Assembly (NCBI GenBank): GCA_947487385.1
Contig: CANKWU010000003.1
Location: forward strand, 52,002 to 116,001
Reading direction: 5' to 3'
From: Spartobacteria bacterium
GTDB taxonomy: Bacteria; Verrucomicrobiota; Verrucomicrobiia; Chthoniobacterales; UBA6821
Length of the DNA stretch: 64,000 nucleotides
The notes beneath the pieces were generated by a model. The model saw nothing but the letters and a program-made list of their open reading frames with translations, did not search any database and had not been told where the DNA came from. The translations under genes were made by a program, and so were the position numbers. Each line of letters opens with the position of its first letter. Position 1 is the stretch's first letter. Shown here piece by piece: positions 34,284 through 43,325 of the stretch.

Positions 34284-35345
34284 ATGTCGTTTCTCCAATC
34301 CGTTTACGCAAAACTTCGCCGTCATCCTAAGAGGATCGTTTTTCCGGACGGAAACGATCTGAGAGTCATTCAGGCAGCGCGAATGTTCAATGATCAGGGA
34401 CTTGGGGTGGCTGTCCTCATTGGCAAGCGAGACGAGATCCAGCAGTTAGCATCCGCCAATAACGTCTCGCTGGAAAAGGTGGCCATTGTTGATCCGGAGA
34501 CTTCCTCAGAAATGCTGCGTTTCTTGAAAATGGCAACGGTGCTTGAGCGGTACAAGGGAATGCCAAAAGGGGATCTGCGCAATCTCTTAATCACCCCGAA
34601 TTACTTCGCCTGCATGATGTTGCAGCATGGGCTTGTGGACGGACTCGTCGGTGGCGTCGGCGCCTATGCGTCAGCATTGTTTCGACCTCTTCTGCAGCTC
34701 ATCAAACCATTGTCTCATGCACCGGTTGTTTCCAGCGCGATGATTATGGAGACTCAGAAGCGCGAGTTCGGTGATGATGGAGTGCTCTTCTTTGCCGACT
34801 GCGGCGTGGTGCCCGAACCGACGGTGGAACAACTCGCCTCGATCGGTGTGCAGACGGGACTTCTTGCACGTCAGGTATTTGGAAAAACACCGCGCATTGC
34901 TTTCCTTAGCTTCTCCACTCATGGCAGCTCGGCCCACGTCGCCACAACCAAGATGTCAGCCGCGGCGGTGATGGCCAAGGAGCTAGCTGTGAGGATCGGA
35001 GGCGCTGATGGTTTGGATTATCCGATGGAAATCGACGGAGAGTTGCAGGGTGATACAGCGATCGTTCCGTCGGTGGCTAAGATCAAACTTCCCGACAGCT
35101 TGGTGGCAGGAAAAGCAAATGTGCTGATTTTCCCTGATCTGAATTCGGGTAATATTGCGCTTAAACTGGTGCAGACTCTTTCTGGAGCACGTGTTTATGG
35201 TCATGTTTTGAATGGCCTCTCCCGCCCAGCCGCTAGGATTTCCAGGGGAACGCTCAGCGAAGATATCGCCGCCGTTGCCGCGATCGTTGGCCTACAAGCC
35301 GTCGAGTACCGCAAGCTCTATCCCCTGGAGGGTCACGGGCTATGA
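34284..35345 (+). CDS. pta: Phosphate acetyltransferase
   Basis: Interconverts acetyl-CoA and acetyl phosphate. The 353-aa protein is the short, single-domain type: KRIVFPDGNDLRVIQAA at the N-terminus, GLVDGLVGGVGAYAS, FLSFSTHGSSAHVAT, GELQGDTAIVPSVA and ANVLIFPDLNSGNIALKLVQ. The related phosphate butyryltransferase is less likely given the DLNSGNI motif. The acetate kinase partner is not in this window. Overlaps mpl by 4 bp (ATGA). Confidence 0.92.
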   Translation: MSFLQSVYAKLRRHPKRIVFPDGNDLRVIQAARMFNDQGLGVAVLIGKRDEIQQLASANNVSLEKVAIVDPETSSEMLRFLKMATVLERYKGMPKGDLRNLLITPNYFACMMLQHGLVDGLVGGVGAYASALFRPLLQLIKPLSHAPVVSSAMIMETQKREFGDDGVLFFADCGVVPEPTVEQLASIGVQTGLLARQVFGKTPRIAFLSFSTHGSSAHVATTKMSAAAVMAKELAVRIGGADGLDYPMEIDGELQGDTAIVPSVAKIKLPDSLVAGKANVLIFPDLNSGNIALKLVQTLSGARVYGHVLNGLSRPAARISRGTLSEDIAAVAAIVGLQAVEYRKLYPLEGHGL

Positions 35346-36739
35346 ACCTCTCAATGCGTCGAGTCCACTTCCTGGGTATCTGCGGCACCGCGATGGGTGC
35401 TGTTGCCGTAGGGATGAAGGAGCAGGGTTGGAGCGTGACGGGTTCTGACAACCAGGCCTACCCACCGATGAGCGACTTTCTCGCCGCGCGCGGGATCGAA
35501 GTCTGTTCCGGCTTCCGTCCTGAAAACCTTCCCAAAGAAGAGGCGCTCATCGTTGTCGGCAACGCCATCTCCCGAGGCAATCCCGAGGTGGAGGCTGTCC
35601 TCAACCGCAAGTTGAACTACGTCTCCTTGCCCGAAGTGCTTCGCTCTCATTTCCTCCGCGGTCGCCATAATATCGTTGTCACCGGCACTCACGGAAAGAC
35701 CACCACGACCTCGATCACCGCCTGGATTATGGAGCATGCCGGCCTGAATCCCTCCTATCTGATCGGCGGTTTGCCCGCCAATCTTGGTCAGGGGGCCTGC
35801 CTCCGCGATCCCTCAAACTCCCGGCATTTCGTCATCGAGGGAGATGAATACGACACAGCCTTTTTCGACAAGCGATCAAAATTCCTTCACTATCTCCCGG
35901 AGCTGGTCGTGGTGAACAACATCGAGTTCGACCACGCCGACATCTTCGACAATCTGGAAGCGATCAAGCTGAGCTTCCGCAGGCTTCTCAATGTGGTCCC
36001 CTCTGAAGGCATGGTCTTGATCAACGGCGATGACCAGAACTGCATCGATGTGTCGCAGAATTGCCAGGCACCGATCGTCGAGGTCGGGTTTTCAGAAAAC
36101 GCCGGAAACCGCATCCTGCATCCGTGGCAGAAGGATGGACGCAGCGGCTTCGAACTCTTCGGCGAGAAGTTCGAGATCCCCATGTCAGGGGAGTTCAATA
36201 TCCGCAATGCCGCGATGGCTGTCTCTGCGGCACACTTTTACGGAGTTCCCACGAAAGTGATCGGTGAAGCCCTACTGTCATTTCAGGGGATTAAGCGACG
36301 TCAGGAAGTGCGTGGCGTGGTAGGGGGCATCACCATCATCGATGACTTCGGCCATCATCCCACGGCCATTCGTCAGACCCTTGAGGGACTCGCTCACCAG
36401 TATGCTGGTTCGCGCCTGTGGGCTCTCTTCGAGCCACGCTCGAACACGACACGACGTTCCATCTTTCAGGAGGAGTTCCCTAAGGCTTTTGCCGCCGCGC
36501 ATGGCGTGGTCATCGGCGAGGTGAACCGTGCGGCTGATTTGGCTTCCACGGAGCGCCTTGATGCCGAGCGATTGGTCACCGATCTGCAGCGACTCGGGAA
36601 ACCCTCCTTCCATGAGCCTTCAGCAGACCGGATTATTGAGAAACTCCGTCCCCAGCTCCAGAAAGGGGATGTGCTTGTGGTTTTGAGCAATGGCGCGTTC
36701 GATGGCCTGCAAACAAAGCTGTTGGCAGCTCTCGCTTAA
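35342..36739 (+). CDS. mpl: UDP-N-acetylmuramate:L-Ala-gamma-D-Glu-meso-DAP ligase
   Basis: Murein-peptide ligase that recycles the cell-wall tripeptide onto UDP-MurNAc. Mur ligase fold, 465 aa: Rossmann start VHFLGICGTAMGAVA, ATP P-loop VTGTHGKTTTT (113-123), IEGDEYDTAFFDKRSKFLHY (distinguishes Mpl from MurC) and FGHHPTAIRQTL near the C-terminus. Indicates meso-DAP-type peptidoglycan. Translationally coupled to pta. Confidence 0.94.
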   Translation: MNLSMRRVHFLGICGTAMGAVAVGMKEQGWSVTGSDNQAYPPMSDFLAARGIEVCSGFRPENLPKEEALIVVGNAISRGNPEVEAVLNRKLNYVSLPEVLRSHFLRGRHNIVVTGTHGKTTTTSITAWIMEHAGLNPSYLIGGLPANLGQGACLRDPSNSRHFVIEGDEYDTAFFDKRSKFLHYLPELVVVNNIEFDHADIFDNLEAIKLSFRRLLNVVPSEGMVLINGDDQNCIDVSQNCQAPIVEVGFSENAGNRILHPWQKDGRSGFELFGEKFEIPMSGEFNIRNAAMAVSAAHFYGVPTKVIGEALLSFQGIKRRQEVRGVVGGITIIDDFGHHPTAIRQTLEGLAHQYAGSRLWALFEPRSNTTRRSIFQEEFPKAFAAAHGVVIGEVNRAADLASTERLDAERLVTDLQRLGKPSFHEPSADRIIEKLRPQLQKGDVLVVLSNGAFDGLQTKLLAALA

Positions 36740-37076
36740 AAGGGCCCTTTTCAGATTCTTGATCGGATCCAGCAGGTTATTCACACAGGATTTACTTGCT
36801 ATCTTTGGACGAGATAGCTCCTAGAACTTGAGTGGATGGGATGTTACGAAATCGTCATGAAAGAACCCCTGTTCTGGCGGTGATTAGAGAATGTTCCACG
36901 ACGAGAAGAGTGATTCCAAGAGAGGGAAGCCCTCCCCCCGATCTGATCAATAGAGTCTGTTCCACGGATTTTCCTATTCTGCGCGTAGAGGCTACACACA
37001 ACTTATTCACAAAACACCCCCATCGAGAGAGATCAGCGCTGAAGTGCAAAAGTGAAGACTTCTGGCTTGGCGGACG
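36740..37076. other. 337-bp intergenic region with two DnaA-box-like sites
   Basis: No ORF. It contains TTATTCACA at 36777-36785 and 37004-37012, two copies of TGTTCCACG between them, and a perfect 7-bp stem GCTATCT/AGATAGC at 36798-36818. It should also hold the promoter of the que operon. Confidence 0.45.
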
Positions 37077-37550
37077 ATGCCCTCTGAGAAAACATTACCT
37101 ATGGCCAAGAAACGATCCAAACCGCAGTCGGACACCCGGAACCTGACCCTTCTGGGTGGCGGCCCACTTCAGCAGCTCTCTTCACCCGAGGAGGCCGTTC
37201 TGGAAACCTTTGAAAGCCCTTCCAAGCGGGATTACGAGGTGACGTTCTCCACTCAGGAATTCACCTCCCATTGTCCAGTTACTGGCCAGCCTGATTTTGC
37301 CGAAATCATCATCCGCTACACTCCGGATCGTCGCTGCATCGAAAGCAAATCGCTCAAGCAGTACCTCGGCTCCTATCGTAACCAGGCGGTCTTTGCGGAA
37401 GGAATCACTAACAGGATTCTGGATGACATCGTCCGGGCGATCTCGCCCCGTCGGGCCAAGGTGATCGGGGATTTCTTTCCACGCGGCGGCATCGGCATCT
37501 GCGTCGAGGCTAGCTACGAAGGCCCGAAAGTTAAGACACGGCGCCGGTGA
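37077..37550 (+). CDS. queF: NADPH-dependent 7-cyano-7-deazaguanine reductase
   Basis: Reduces preQ0 to preQ1 in queuosine synthesis. The 157-aa unimodular protein has the catalytic Cys66 and Asp73 in SHCPVTGQPDF and the QueF signature ESKSLKQYLGSYRNQAVFAE. Start is ATG 37077 or ATG 37101; the former gives an 8-residue longer tail. First gene of a queF-queC-queE operon, with a 4-bp GTGA overlap to queC. Confidence 0.95.
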   Translation: MPSEKTLPMAKKRSKPQSDTRNLTLLGGGPLQQLSSPEEAVLETFESPSKRDYEVTFSTQEFTSHCPVTGQPDFAEIIIRYTPDRRCIESKSLKQYLGSYRNQAVFAEGITNRILDDIVRAISPRRAKVIGDFFPRGGIGICVEASYEGPKVKTRRR

Positions 37551-38230
37551 AGGTCGTCGTTCTGCTGAGTGGCGGGCTTGATTCCGTCACAGCACTGCAT
37601 GACGCGCTTCGCGCTCACGAGGTGGTGGCTGCGCTTAGTTTTGACTACGGGGCAAAACATCACGCCCGGGAGCTCCCGATGGCGGCTTGGCAGTGTGCTC
37701 TGTTAGGTATCCCTCATAGCGTCGCGCCGCTCGGATTCGTTGGCAATGAGTTCCAATCCGATCTCCTAAACAGCGGCGGTGCCATTCCGGATGGCCACTA
37801 CGAGGAAGAATCGATGAAGAGGACGGTCGTCCCTTTCCGCAACGGCATTATGCTATCGATCGCCGCCGGATTTGCTGAGAGTCGGGGAGCTGAGGGGCTC
37901 TTGATTGCGGCCCATTCCGGAGACCATGCCATCTACCCAGACTGCCGGGAGTCGTTCATGGAGCCGATGGCGCGGGCGATACGCGAGGGAACCTACGCGC
38001 GGATAGAGCTGTTCAGGCCCTTCATCGAAATGGACAAGGCGGGGATCGTGAGACGTGGCGCGGAGCTCGGCGTCGACTTCTCCCGCACCTGGTCGTGTTA
38101 CAAAGGGAACGATGTTCACTGCGGCACCTGTGGCACCTGCGTAGAACGGCGCGAGGCTTTCCTGCTCGCCGGAGTACCGGACCCCACGGCGTATGCCTCT
38201 ACCGCCCCCCTGCCCTCCAAACCACGATGA
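37547..38230 (+). CDS. queC: 7-cyano-7-deazaguanine synthase
   Basis: Converts 7-carboxy-7-deazaguanine to preQ0 using ATP and ammonia. 227 aa; PP-loop LLSGGLDSVTAL near the N-terminus, FDYGAKHHARE, PFRNGIMLSIAAGFAE and the zinc cluster at the C-terminus (SCYKGNDVHCGTCGTCVER, four Cys). GTG start overlapping the queF stop; ATGA overlap with queE. Confidence 0.95.
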   Translation: MKVVVLLSGGLDSVTALHDALRAHEVVAALSFDYGAKHHARELPMAAWQCALLGIPHSVAPLGFVGNEFQSDLLNSGGAIPDGHYEEESMKRTVVPFRNGIMLSIAAGFAESRGAEGLLIAAHSGDHAIYPDCRESFMEPMARAIREGTYARIELFRPFIEMDKAGIVRRGAELGVDFSRTWSCYKGNDVHCGTCGTCVERREAFLLAGVPDPTAYASTAPLPSKPR

Positions 38231-38937
38231 GAATTTCGGAGATCTTCCATTCGATCCAGGGCGAGGGCCTCCTGCTGGGTGTCCCCTCCGTCTTTGTGCG
38301 TACCTCTGGTTGCAATCTGCGCTGCCGTTGGTGTGATACCCCGTATGCCTCGTGGAATCCTGAGGGAGAGGAGATGAGTGTGTCCCTGATTATGGAACGA
38401 ATCCGCAGCTATGACTGCCAACATGTCGTACTCACCGGCGGTGAGCCGATGGTGGCCTCCGGCATCCGGGAGCTGGCATCTGCACTACGTACAGAGGGAA
38501 AACATATCACCATAGAGACCGCTGCGACCGTGCCTCCCCATGGCGACGGAATAGTGATCCCCTTCGATCTTGGATCATTGAGTCCGAAGCTGGCGAATTC
38601 GACGCCTGATGCGGATGTCGCCGGTCCTTGGCAAGAACGCCATGAGAAAACCCGACTCCAGCCGGAGGTAATCCGACAGTGGCTTGAGGCAGGCCCCTGC
38701 CAGTTGAAATTCGTCGTTTCTCAAGTCGAGGACCTTCCGGAAATCGAGGAGTTGCTCAATGAGGTGGGTGCTGTTGACGGCTTCACTCGAGATCGTGTCT
38801 TGCTCATGCCTGAAGGAACGGATGTCGAGACCCTGCGTCAGAAAGGGCCTTTGCTTGCCGAAATATGTCTCGAGCATGGGTTCCGTTTTGCGCCGAGGAT
38901 TCATATTGAACTCTTCGGCAACACCCGCGGAACTTAA
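38227..38937 (+). CDS. queE: 7-carboxy-7-deazaguanine synthase
   Basis: Radical SAM enzyme making the deazaguanine ring from 6-carboxytetrahydropterin. The 236-aa protein has IFHSIQGEGLLLGVPSVFVR, the cluster motif CNLRCRWCD (Cys x3 Cys x2 Cys) and VVLTGGEP. Start fixed at ATG 38227 by the ATGA overlap with queC. queD, the preceding enzyme, is not in the window. Confidence 0.94.
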   Translation: MRISEIFHSIQGEGLLLGVPSVFVRTSGCNLRCRWCDTPYASWNPEGEEMSVSLIMERIRSYDCQHVVLTGGEPMVASGIRELASALRTEGKHITIETAATVPPHGDGIVIPFDLGSLSPKLANSTPDADVAGPWQERHEKTRLQPEVIRQWLEAGPCQLKFVVSQVEDLPEIEELLNEVGAVDGFTRDRVLLMPEGTDVETLRQKGPLLAEICLEHGFRFAPRIHIELFGNTRGT

Positions 38938-39006
38938 GGAATTCGTTAGACCGCCTCATGACATCGGGGTTTGAAAATTTCTCCGACCTGCTACACTTCT
39001 AATTTT

Positions 39007-39924
39007 ATGCAAGTGCTTCGACTCATTCTCGTCATGGCCATGATGGTCGGCGTTCTCCGCGCCGAGAGCTCGATTATCGTTGATAATCAGACCGGTCGGG
39101 TCCTCGAGGGGATCGGTGAGAACAGGAAGCTGCCCATCGCTAGTTTGACAAAACTGGCGCTTGCGATGGTGATCATCGACTGGTCCCAGATCAAGCAAGG
39201 GAACCTAGATGAAACCGCCATTGTTCCCGAGCAGGCAATCACTTCTACCGGCGGGATTAACCCACTCGGTCTTCAGGCCGGAGACGTGCTGACGCTCCGC
39301 GATCTGCTCTATTCCTGCTTACTGGCTTCTGACAATGTAGCAGCCGTCACGCTGGCCGATCATATCGGACGTATCCTTCCTAATCGCACCGGACTTGATC
39401 CTGCGGGCAACACGGTGGCCAACATGAATGCACTCGCGCGTCAGCTCGGGATGCGGCACACCCTCTTCCTGAATCCTCATGGTCTGGACACCCCCGAAGG
39501 CCAAGCACGTCCTTACTCTAGCGCCGCCGATCTGGCGCGGCTCACCCGCTATGGCTATTCCAAATCGGGTCTCGCGTTTTATGCCGCCCAGACCTCACGC
39601 GAGATCCATATCCAGCGCGGCGCAACAAATCTCGCCTTTCAGATCATTAACACCAACAAGCTCCTTGGTATCGACCACATCGATGGGGTGAAGACCGGCC
39701 GCACCTCGAGTGCCGGCGACTGCATTATACTGACTTCCGAGCATACACCTGACGTGGTTCATCAGGGTGACACCATCCTGACGACTCCCCGCCGTATCAT
39801 CATCGTTTTGCTTGGTGGGACAGACCGCGAGCATGAAGGGCTGGGCCTTATCCAGCACGGCTGGGCACTCTATAACGACTGGGCCGTTAAGGGCCGTCCG
39901 GCCAAGTCTTCCAACTGCCTCTAA
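39007..39924 (+). CDS. D-alanyl-D-alanine carboxypeptidase (S11 family)
   Basis: Penicillin-binding enzyme trimming peptidoglycan stem peptides in the periplasm. 305 aa from ATG 39007: signal peptide (about residues 1-20, ending VLRAES), catalytic SLTK (SxxK), SDN (SxN), and the third motif DGVKTGRTSSAGDC. Lacks a visible C-terminal amphipathic anchor, so probably soluble. The upstream TTG at 38971 would mask the signal peptide. Starts 69 nt after queE; pfkA follows after 5 nt. Confidence 0.9.
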   Translation: MQVLRLILVMAMMVGVLRAESSIIVDNQTGRVLEGIGENRKLPIASLTKLALAMVIIDWSQIKQGNLDETAIVPEQAITSTGGINPLGLQAGDVLTLRDLLYSCLLASDNVAAVTLADHIGRILPNRTGLDPAGNTVANMNALARQLGMRHTLFLNPHGLDTPEGQARPYSSAADLARLTRYGYSKSGLAFYAAQTSREIHIQRGATNLAFQIINTNKLLGIDHIDGVKTGRTSSAGDCIILTSEHTPDVVHQGDTILTTPRRIIIVLLGGTDREHEGLGLIQHGWALYNDWAVKGRPAKSSNCL

Positions 39925-39929
39925 CTCTG

Positions 39930-41012
39930 ATGTCTCCCAAGCGAATCGGCGTTCTCACCAGCGGGGGCGACTGTCCCGGCCTGAACGCGGTCCTGCGCGG
40001 AGTCTATTCCACAGCCACGGAGTTGGGTTGGGAGGTTCTCGGTTTTCGTGATGGTTTCGAGGGGATGCTGTCCGAAGGAGGAGATATCATGGTGCTGAAT
40101 CGGGAGAATACTTCAGGAATCATGCAGATCGGTGGAACGATCCTTGGAACCACCAACAAGGGCCATTTCACTTCCAAAATTGCCGCGGGCGAGCGCTCCA
40201 TGATTCCCGAGGAGGTTATCGCCAAGGCTTCCAAGACCTGCCGCGAGCTGGATCTCTCGGCCATCATTGCCATCGGCGGAGATGGATCGATGAGTACTGC
40301 CCTGCAGCTCTACCGTGCCGGTTTCCCCATGATCGGCGTACCGAAGACGATCGATAACGATCTCGAGGCCACGGCGATGACTTTCGGCTTCGATTCCGCA
40401 GTGGCTTGCGTGACCGACGCGCTTGACAGGCTGCACACCACGGCGGCGAGTCACAAGCGCGCCATCGTCGTCCAGGTGATGGGGCGTCATGCCGGATGGA
40501 TCGCTCTCTGGGGAGGCCTCGCTGGAGCCGCTGATGTCATCCTGATCCCTGAGATCCCCTTCTCTCTGGAAAAAGTCGCCGAGGTGGTCAAAAAACGTGA
40601 TGAAGCGGGATTCAAGAGCACCATGATCGTGGTGGCGGAAGGGGCGCGCACCTATCATGGGCAGCAGTTTCGCAAGCTTTCAGCGAGTGGGGAGTGGAGA
40701 CTCGGCGGTATCGGAGAAATGCTTGCTCAGGAAGTCGAGGCGCGCAGCAACAAGGAGACTCGCGTCTGCGTGCTCGGCCATCTGCAGCGTGGTGGCGACC
40801 CGACGACATTGGACCGCATTCTGGGCATTAGCTTTGGAGTGAAGGCTGTCCAGCTAGCCCAAGAGGAACGTTTCGGAACCATGGTGAGTTATCAAAATTA
40901 CGAGGTGCTCGACGTGCCGATCGCTGAGGCCGTCCATCATCTGAAAAAGGTTTCTCCCGACTGCCAGCTCGTGGGCACGAGCCGCGCCTTGGGAATCAGT
41001 TTCGGAGACTAG
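39930..41012 (+). CDS. pfkA: 6-phosphofructokinase (probably ATP-dependent)
   Basis: Phosphorylates fructose 6-phosphate in glycolysis. 360 aa: VLTSGGDCPGLNAVLRG, GFRDGFEGML, IGGDGS at 115-120 and PKTIDND at 138-144, MGRHAGWIALWGG. The residue pair that separates donors is G119 (matches ATP enzymes; Asp in PPi enzymes) and K139 (matches PPi and some ATP enzymes), so the combination is the mixed G/K type, usually ATP-dependent. Confidence 0.9.
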   Translation: MSPKRIGVLTSGGDCPGLNAVLRGVYSTATELGWEVLGFRDGFEGMLSEGGDIMVLNRENTSGIMQIGGTILGTTNKGHFTSKIAAGERSMIPEEVIAKASKTCRELDLSAIIAIGGDGSMSTALQLYRAGFPMIGVPKTIDNDLEATAMTFGFDSAVACVTDALDRLHTTAASHKRAIVVQVMGRHAGWIALWGGLAGAADVILIPEIPFSLEKVAEVVKKRDEAGFKSTMIVVAEGARTYHGQQFRKLSASGEWRLGGIGEMLAQEVEARSNKETRVCVLGHLQRGGDPTTLDRILGISFGVKAVQLAQEERFGTMVSYQNYEVLDVPIAEAVHHLKKVSPDCQLVGTSRALGISFGD

Positions 41013-41031
41013 GGAACCCATCAATCCGAGA

Positions 41032-41559
41032 ATGCAAGCCGACGATCTCCGAGGTGCAATCCGCTCGATCCCCGATTTTCCAAAGCCGGGCATTCTCTTT
41101 CGGGACATCTCGCCGCTCCTGGAGGGTGGGGGACTCTTTCATCGCACGATCGACTTGCTGGCGGCGGAGTGTGTCGGAAGCACTCCCTCGAAAATCGTCG
41201 GGCTGGACGCGAGGGGATTCATCTTTGGCGGCGCCTTGGCCTACAAACTGGGGATCGGTTTTGTGCCGATTCGAAAGAAAGGGAAGCTCCCCTTCCGAAC
41301 CCTCTCTCAGTCGTATGAGCTGGAGTATGGCGCAGCGGAATTCGAGATTCATGAGGACAGCCTCACGCCCGGTGATTCCGTGATCATTGTCGATGATCTT
41401 CTCGCGACCGGCGGCACCGCCGGGGCGGCGATTCAGCTCGTGGAAAAGCTAGGGGCCCGCGTGTTGAAAGTGCTCTTTGTCTTGGAGCTTACCGGTCTTG
41501 GCGGCCGCGATCGTCTGGCGCCTGCGGAGTTGAGCTCACTGATGACCTTTCCTGCTTGA
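41032..41559 (+). CDS. apt: Adenine phosphoribosyltransferase
   Basis: Purine salvage: adenine + PRPP to AMP. 175 aa with IRSIPDFPKPGILFRDISPLL, GLDARGFIFGGALAYKLG, RKKGKLPF and the PRPP loop VIIVDDLLATGGTA. Follows pfkA by 19 nt. Its last 71 bp overlap the 3' end of the PAP2 gene on the other strand. Confidence 0.95.
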   Translation: MQADDLRGAIRSIPDFPKPGILFRDISPLLEGGGLFHRTIDLLAAECVGSTPSKIVGLDARGFIFGGALAYKLGIGFVPIRKKGKLPFRTLSQSYELEYGAAEFEIHEDSLTPGDSVIIVDDLLATGGTAGAAIQLVEKLGARVLKVLFVLELTGLGGRDRLAPAELSSLMTFPA

Positions 41560-42226
41560 TTGAGATCCTTGGTTGACGGATCGCTCCATCTACGCGGCCC
41601 CGGCGGCCGAGGAATTCCCAGACCAGCCAGGCAATCCCGAGGGCCACTGTCGCGGCAGTGATCACATCCGACGGGTGGTGGGCGCCGAGCAGAATGCGGG
41701 AGATCGCAATGGCAGATGCCAACGCAATGGCCAGCAAGCCCCACCCCGGGGCAGCAAAAAGGAAAACTCCCGCGAAGCCGAAGGCCGTCGCCGTGTGACC
41801 CGAGGGAAAGCTGTTGAAGTCGGCTACGCCGATCAGCCATTTTTCACCGTTTTTAGGTCCATACCATCCCTGTTCCGCCACTGCCCTAGGGCGGGTCCTA
41901 CCGGTGGTCAGGCGAGAGAGATTTACCGTCATGCCCGCTAGCGTGGAGGCGATCATTGCGGAAAGCAGAATGCGCTGCCACCTGACATTGCGCAGACGCC
42001 AGGCCATTAGGAAACCAATGCCTCCAAGCACCATCAGCTCGGGCCAGTCACCATAGTGACTCAGCAGCCCCGCTACGGGTTTGTGTTTCCAGTGCCCGTG
42101 ATTGGAAGCCTGAACAAATTTGAAGACTGGATCATCCAGCAGGAAAGACCCGGCAATCGCAGCAATCGCGATCAGAAGGAAGAATGAGACCTTCAGGAAA
42201 GAATCTTTCGGAATTGGAGATTTCAT
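41489..42226 (-). CDS. PAP2-family membrane phosphatase
   Basis: Acid phosphatase-like membrane protein, 245 aa from ATG 42226. The phosphatase motifs are TTGRTRPRAV (motif 1), FPSGHTATAFG (motif 2, catalytic His) and SRILLGAHHPSDV (motif 3), set among five or six hydrophobic helices. Candidate roles are undecaprenyl-diphosphate or phosphatidylglycerophosphate/lipid A phosphatase. The C-terminal ~25 polar residues are encoded antisense to the apt end. Confidence 0.88.
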   Translation of the reverse strand: MKSPIPKDSFLKVSFFLLIAIAAIAGSFLLDDPVFKFVQASNHGHWKHKPVAGLLSHYGDWPELMVLGGIGFLMAWRLRNVRWQRILLSAMIASTLAGMTVNLSRLTTGRTRPRAVAEQGWYGPKNGEKWLIGVADFNSFPSGHTATAFGFAGVFLFAAPGWGLLAIALASAIAISRILLGAHHPSDVITAATVALGIAWLVWEFLGRRGRVDGAIRQPRISIKQERSSVSSTPQAPDDRGRQDR

Positions 42227-42358
42227 GAATGAAAAGGAAAGGAAAAACAAGCAGCAGTTCGGTCTGTGCCGGGCTTCTGGTCAAGTCCGGAAGAGTAGGA
42301 AAGGGATAGTTTTGATAGTTTGACTTGCCCGGGGCGTTTTTGCAGTTACGGAAGAGGG

Positions 42359-43249
42359 ATGTCACGACGCCGATTTTTGCCCCTGCTTTTCATTCTGCTT
42401 TCCGGATGTGCCCTGGACGAGTCTCAACAACCCCAACAATCCGAGCAATCAGAGCGCAGGTCTGCTTCGAGCCAACCTGTTGTGGTCGCCCCTGATGCCG
42501 CCCGATCAGTCTGGCCCGCAGATGCCCCGCCGATCCATGCCGTCTCGGCGATTCTCATCGACGCCCGGACCGGCCGGACGCTCTACCAGAAGAATGCCGA
42601 TGAACCGCGTCAGGTCGCCAGCACTCAGAAGCTGGTGACGGCCCTGATTGTCGCAGAACAGGATTCGCTCGACGCACCGGTTCGCATCGCCCGAGAGGAT
42701 GCGGCGGTAGAGCCGACAAAGGTCGGGATCCGCGCTGGTGAGAGCTATCCCCGCCGCCAGCTCCTGAGTGCTATGCTGGTCCATAGCGCGAATGATTGCG
42801 CCGCCGCGCTCGCCCGTTCTCATGCCGGAAGCCTTGGTGGCTTTGCCGGGGAGATGAATGGCTTGGCCATGCGTTGCGGGGCCACCTGTTCCCATTTCGT
42901 GAATCCTCACGGACTGCCGGCCTCACAGCACTCGACCGCGCGAGACATGGCGCGCATCGCCTTCCGGGCCTATCGCAATCCAGATCTTCGCGATGCCATG
43001 GCGTTGAGATCCTACTGCTTCCGCTATGCTAGTGGCCGGCTCTGCAATCTCGACCCCACGAACAGGCTCCTTCTGCGCGATCCGTACTGCAATGGGATGA
43101 AGACCGGATTTACCGAATCAGCAGGCAAGTGTCTGATCACCAGCTATAGCAAAGGGGGCCGCGACTTCATTCTGGTCCAACTCGGAAGCCGTGCGCGGTA
43201 TATCTTCGATGATGCGGAACGGGTGATGCAGTGGGCGCAAAGTCATTGA
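42359..43249 (+). CDS. D-alanyl-D-alanine carboxypeptidase lipoprotein (S11 family)
   Basis: 296 aa from ATG 42359. The N-terminus MSRRRFLPLLFILLSGC is a lipoprotein signal with Cys as the lipidation site, followed by a Gln/Ser-rich linker. Catalytic motifs: STQK (SxxK), SAND (SxN) and MKTGFTESAGKC. This is a second S11 enzyme in the window and is only distantly similar to the one at 39007. Four extra Cys in the catalytic domain may form disulfides. Confidence 0.9.
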   Translation: MSRRRFLPLLFILLSGCALDESQQPQQSEQSERRSASSQPVVVAPDAARSVWPADAPPIHAVSAILIDARTGRTLYQKNADEPRQVASTQKLVTALIVAEQDSLDAPVRIAREDAAVEPTKVGIRAGESYPRRQLLSAMLVHSANDCAAALARSHAGSLGGFAGEMNGLAMRCGATCSHFVNPHGLPASQHSTARDMARIAFRAYRNPDLRDAMALRSYCFRYASGRLCNLDPTNRLLLRDPYCNGMKTGFTESAGKCLITSYSKGGRDFILVQLGSRARYIFDDAERVMQWAQSH

Positions 43250-43267
43250 GAAAGCCCTTCCCTCCCT

Positions 43268-43279
43268 TGCGGTACCGCA
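43268..43279. repeat. 12-bp perfect palindrome TGCGGTACCGCA
   Basis: A perfect palindrome in the 76-bp gap before kdsA, between two genes on the same strand. Its role is unknown; could be an operator. Confidence 0.35.
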
Positions 43280-43325
43280 CATTCCTCGTGACCATCCAGC
43301 CTTGCAGGGCATAAAGTAACAATCA

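Noticed and set aside
36961..37076. Possible preQ1 riboswitch before queF (tagaggctacac...caaaacaccc)
   Set aside because: Resembles preQ1-I only in isolated words; the required P1 stem (AGAGG with CCUCU) cannot form.
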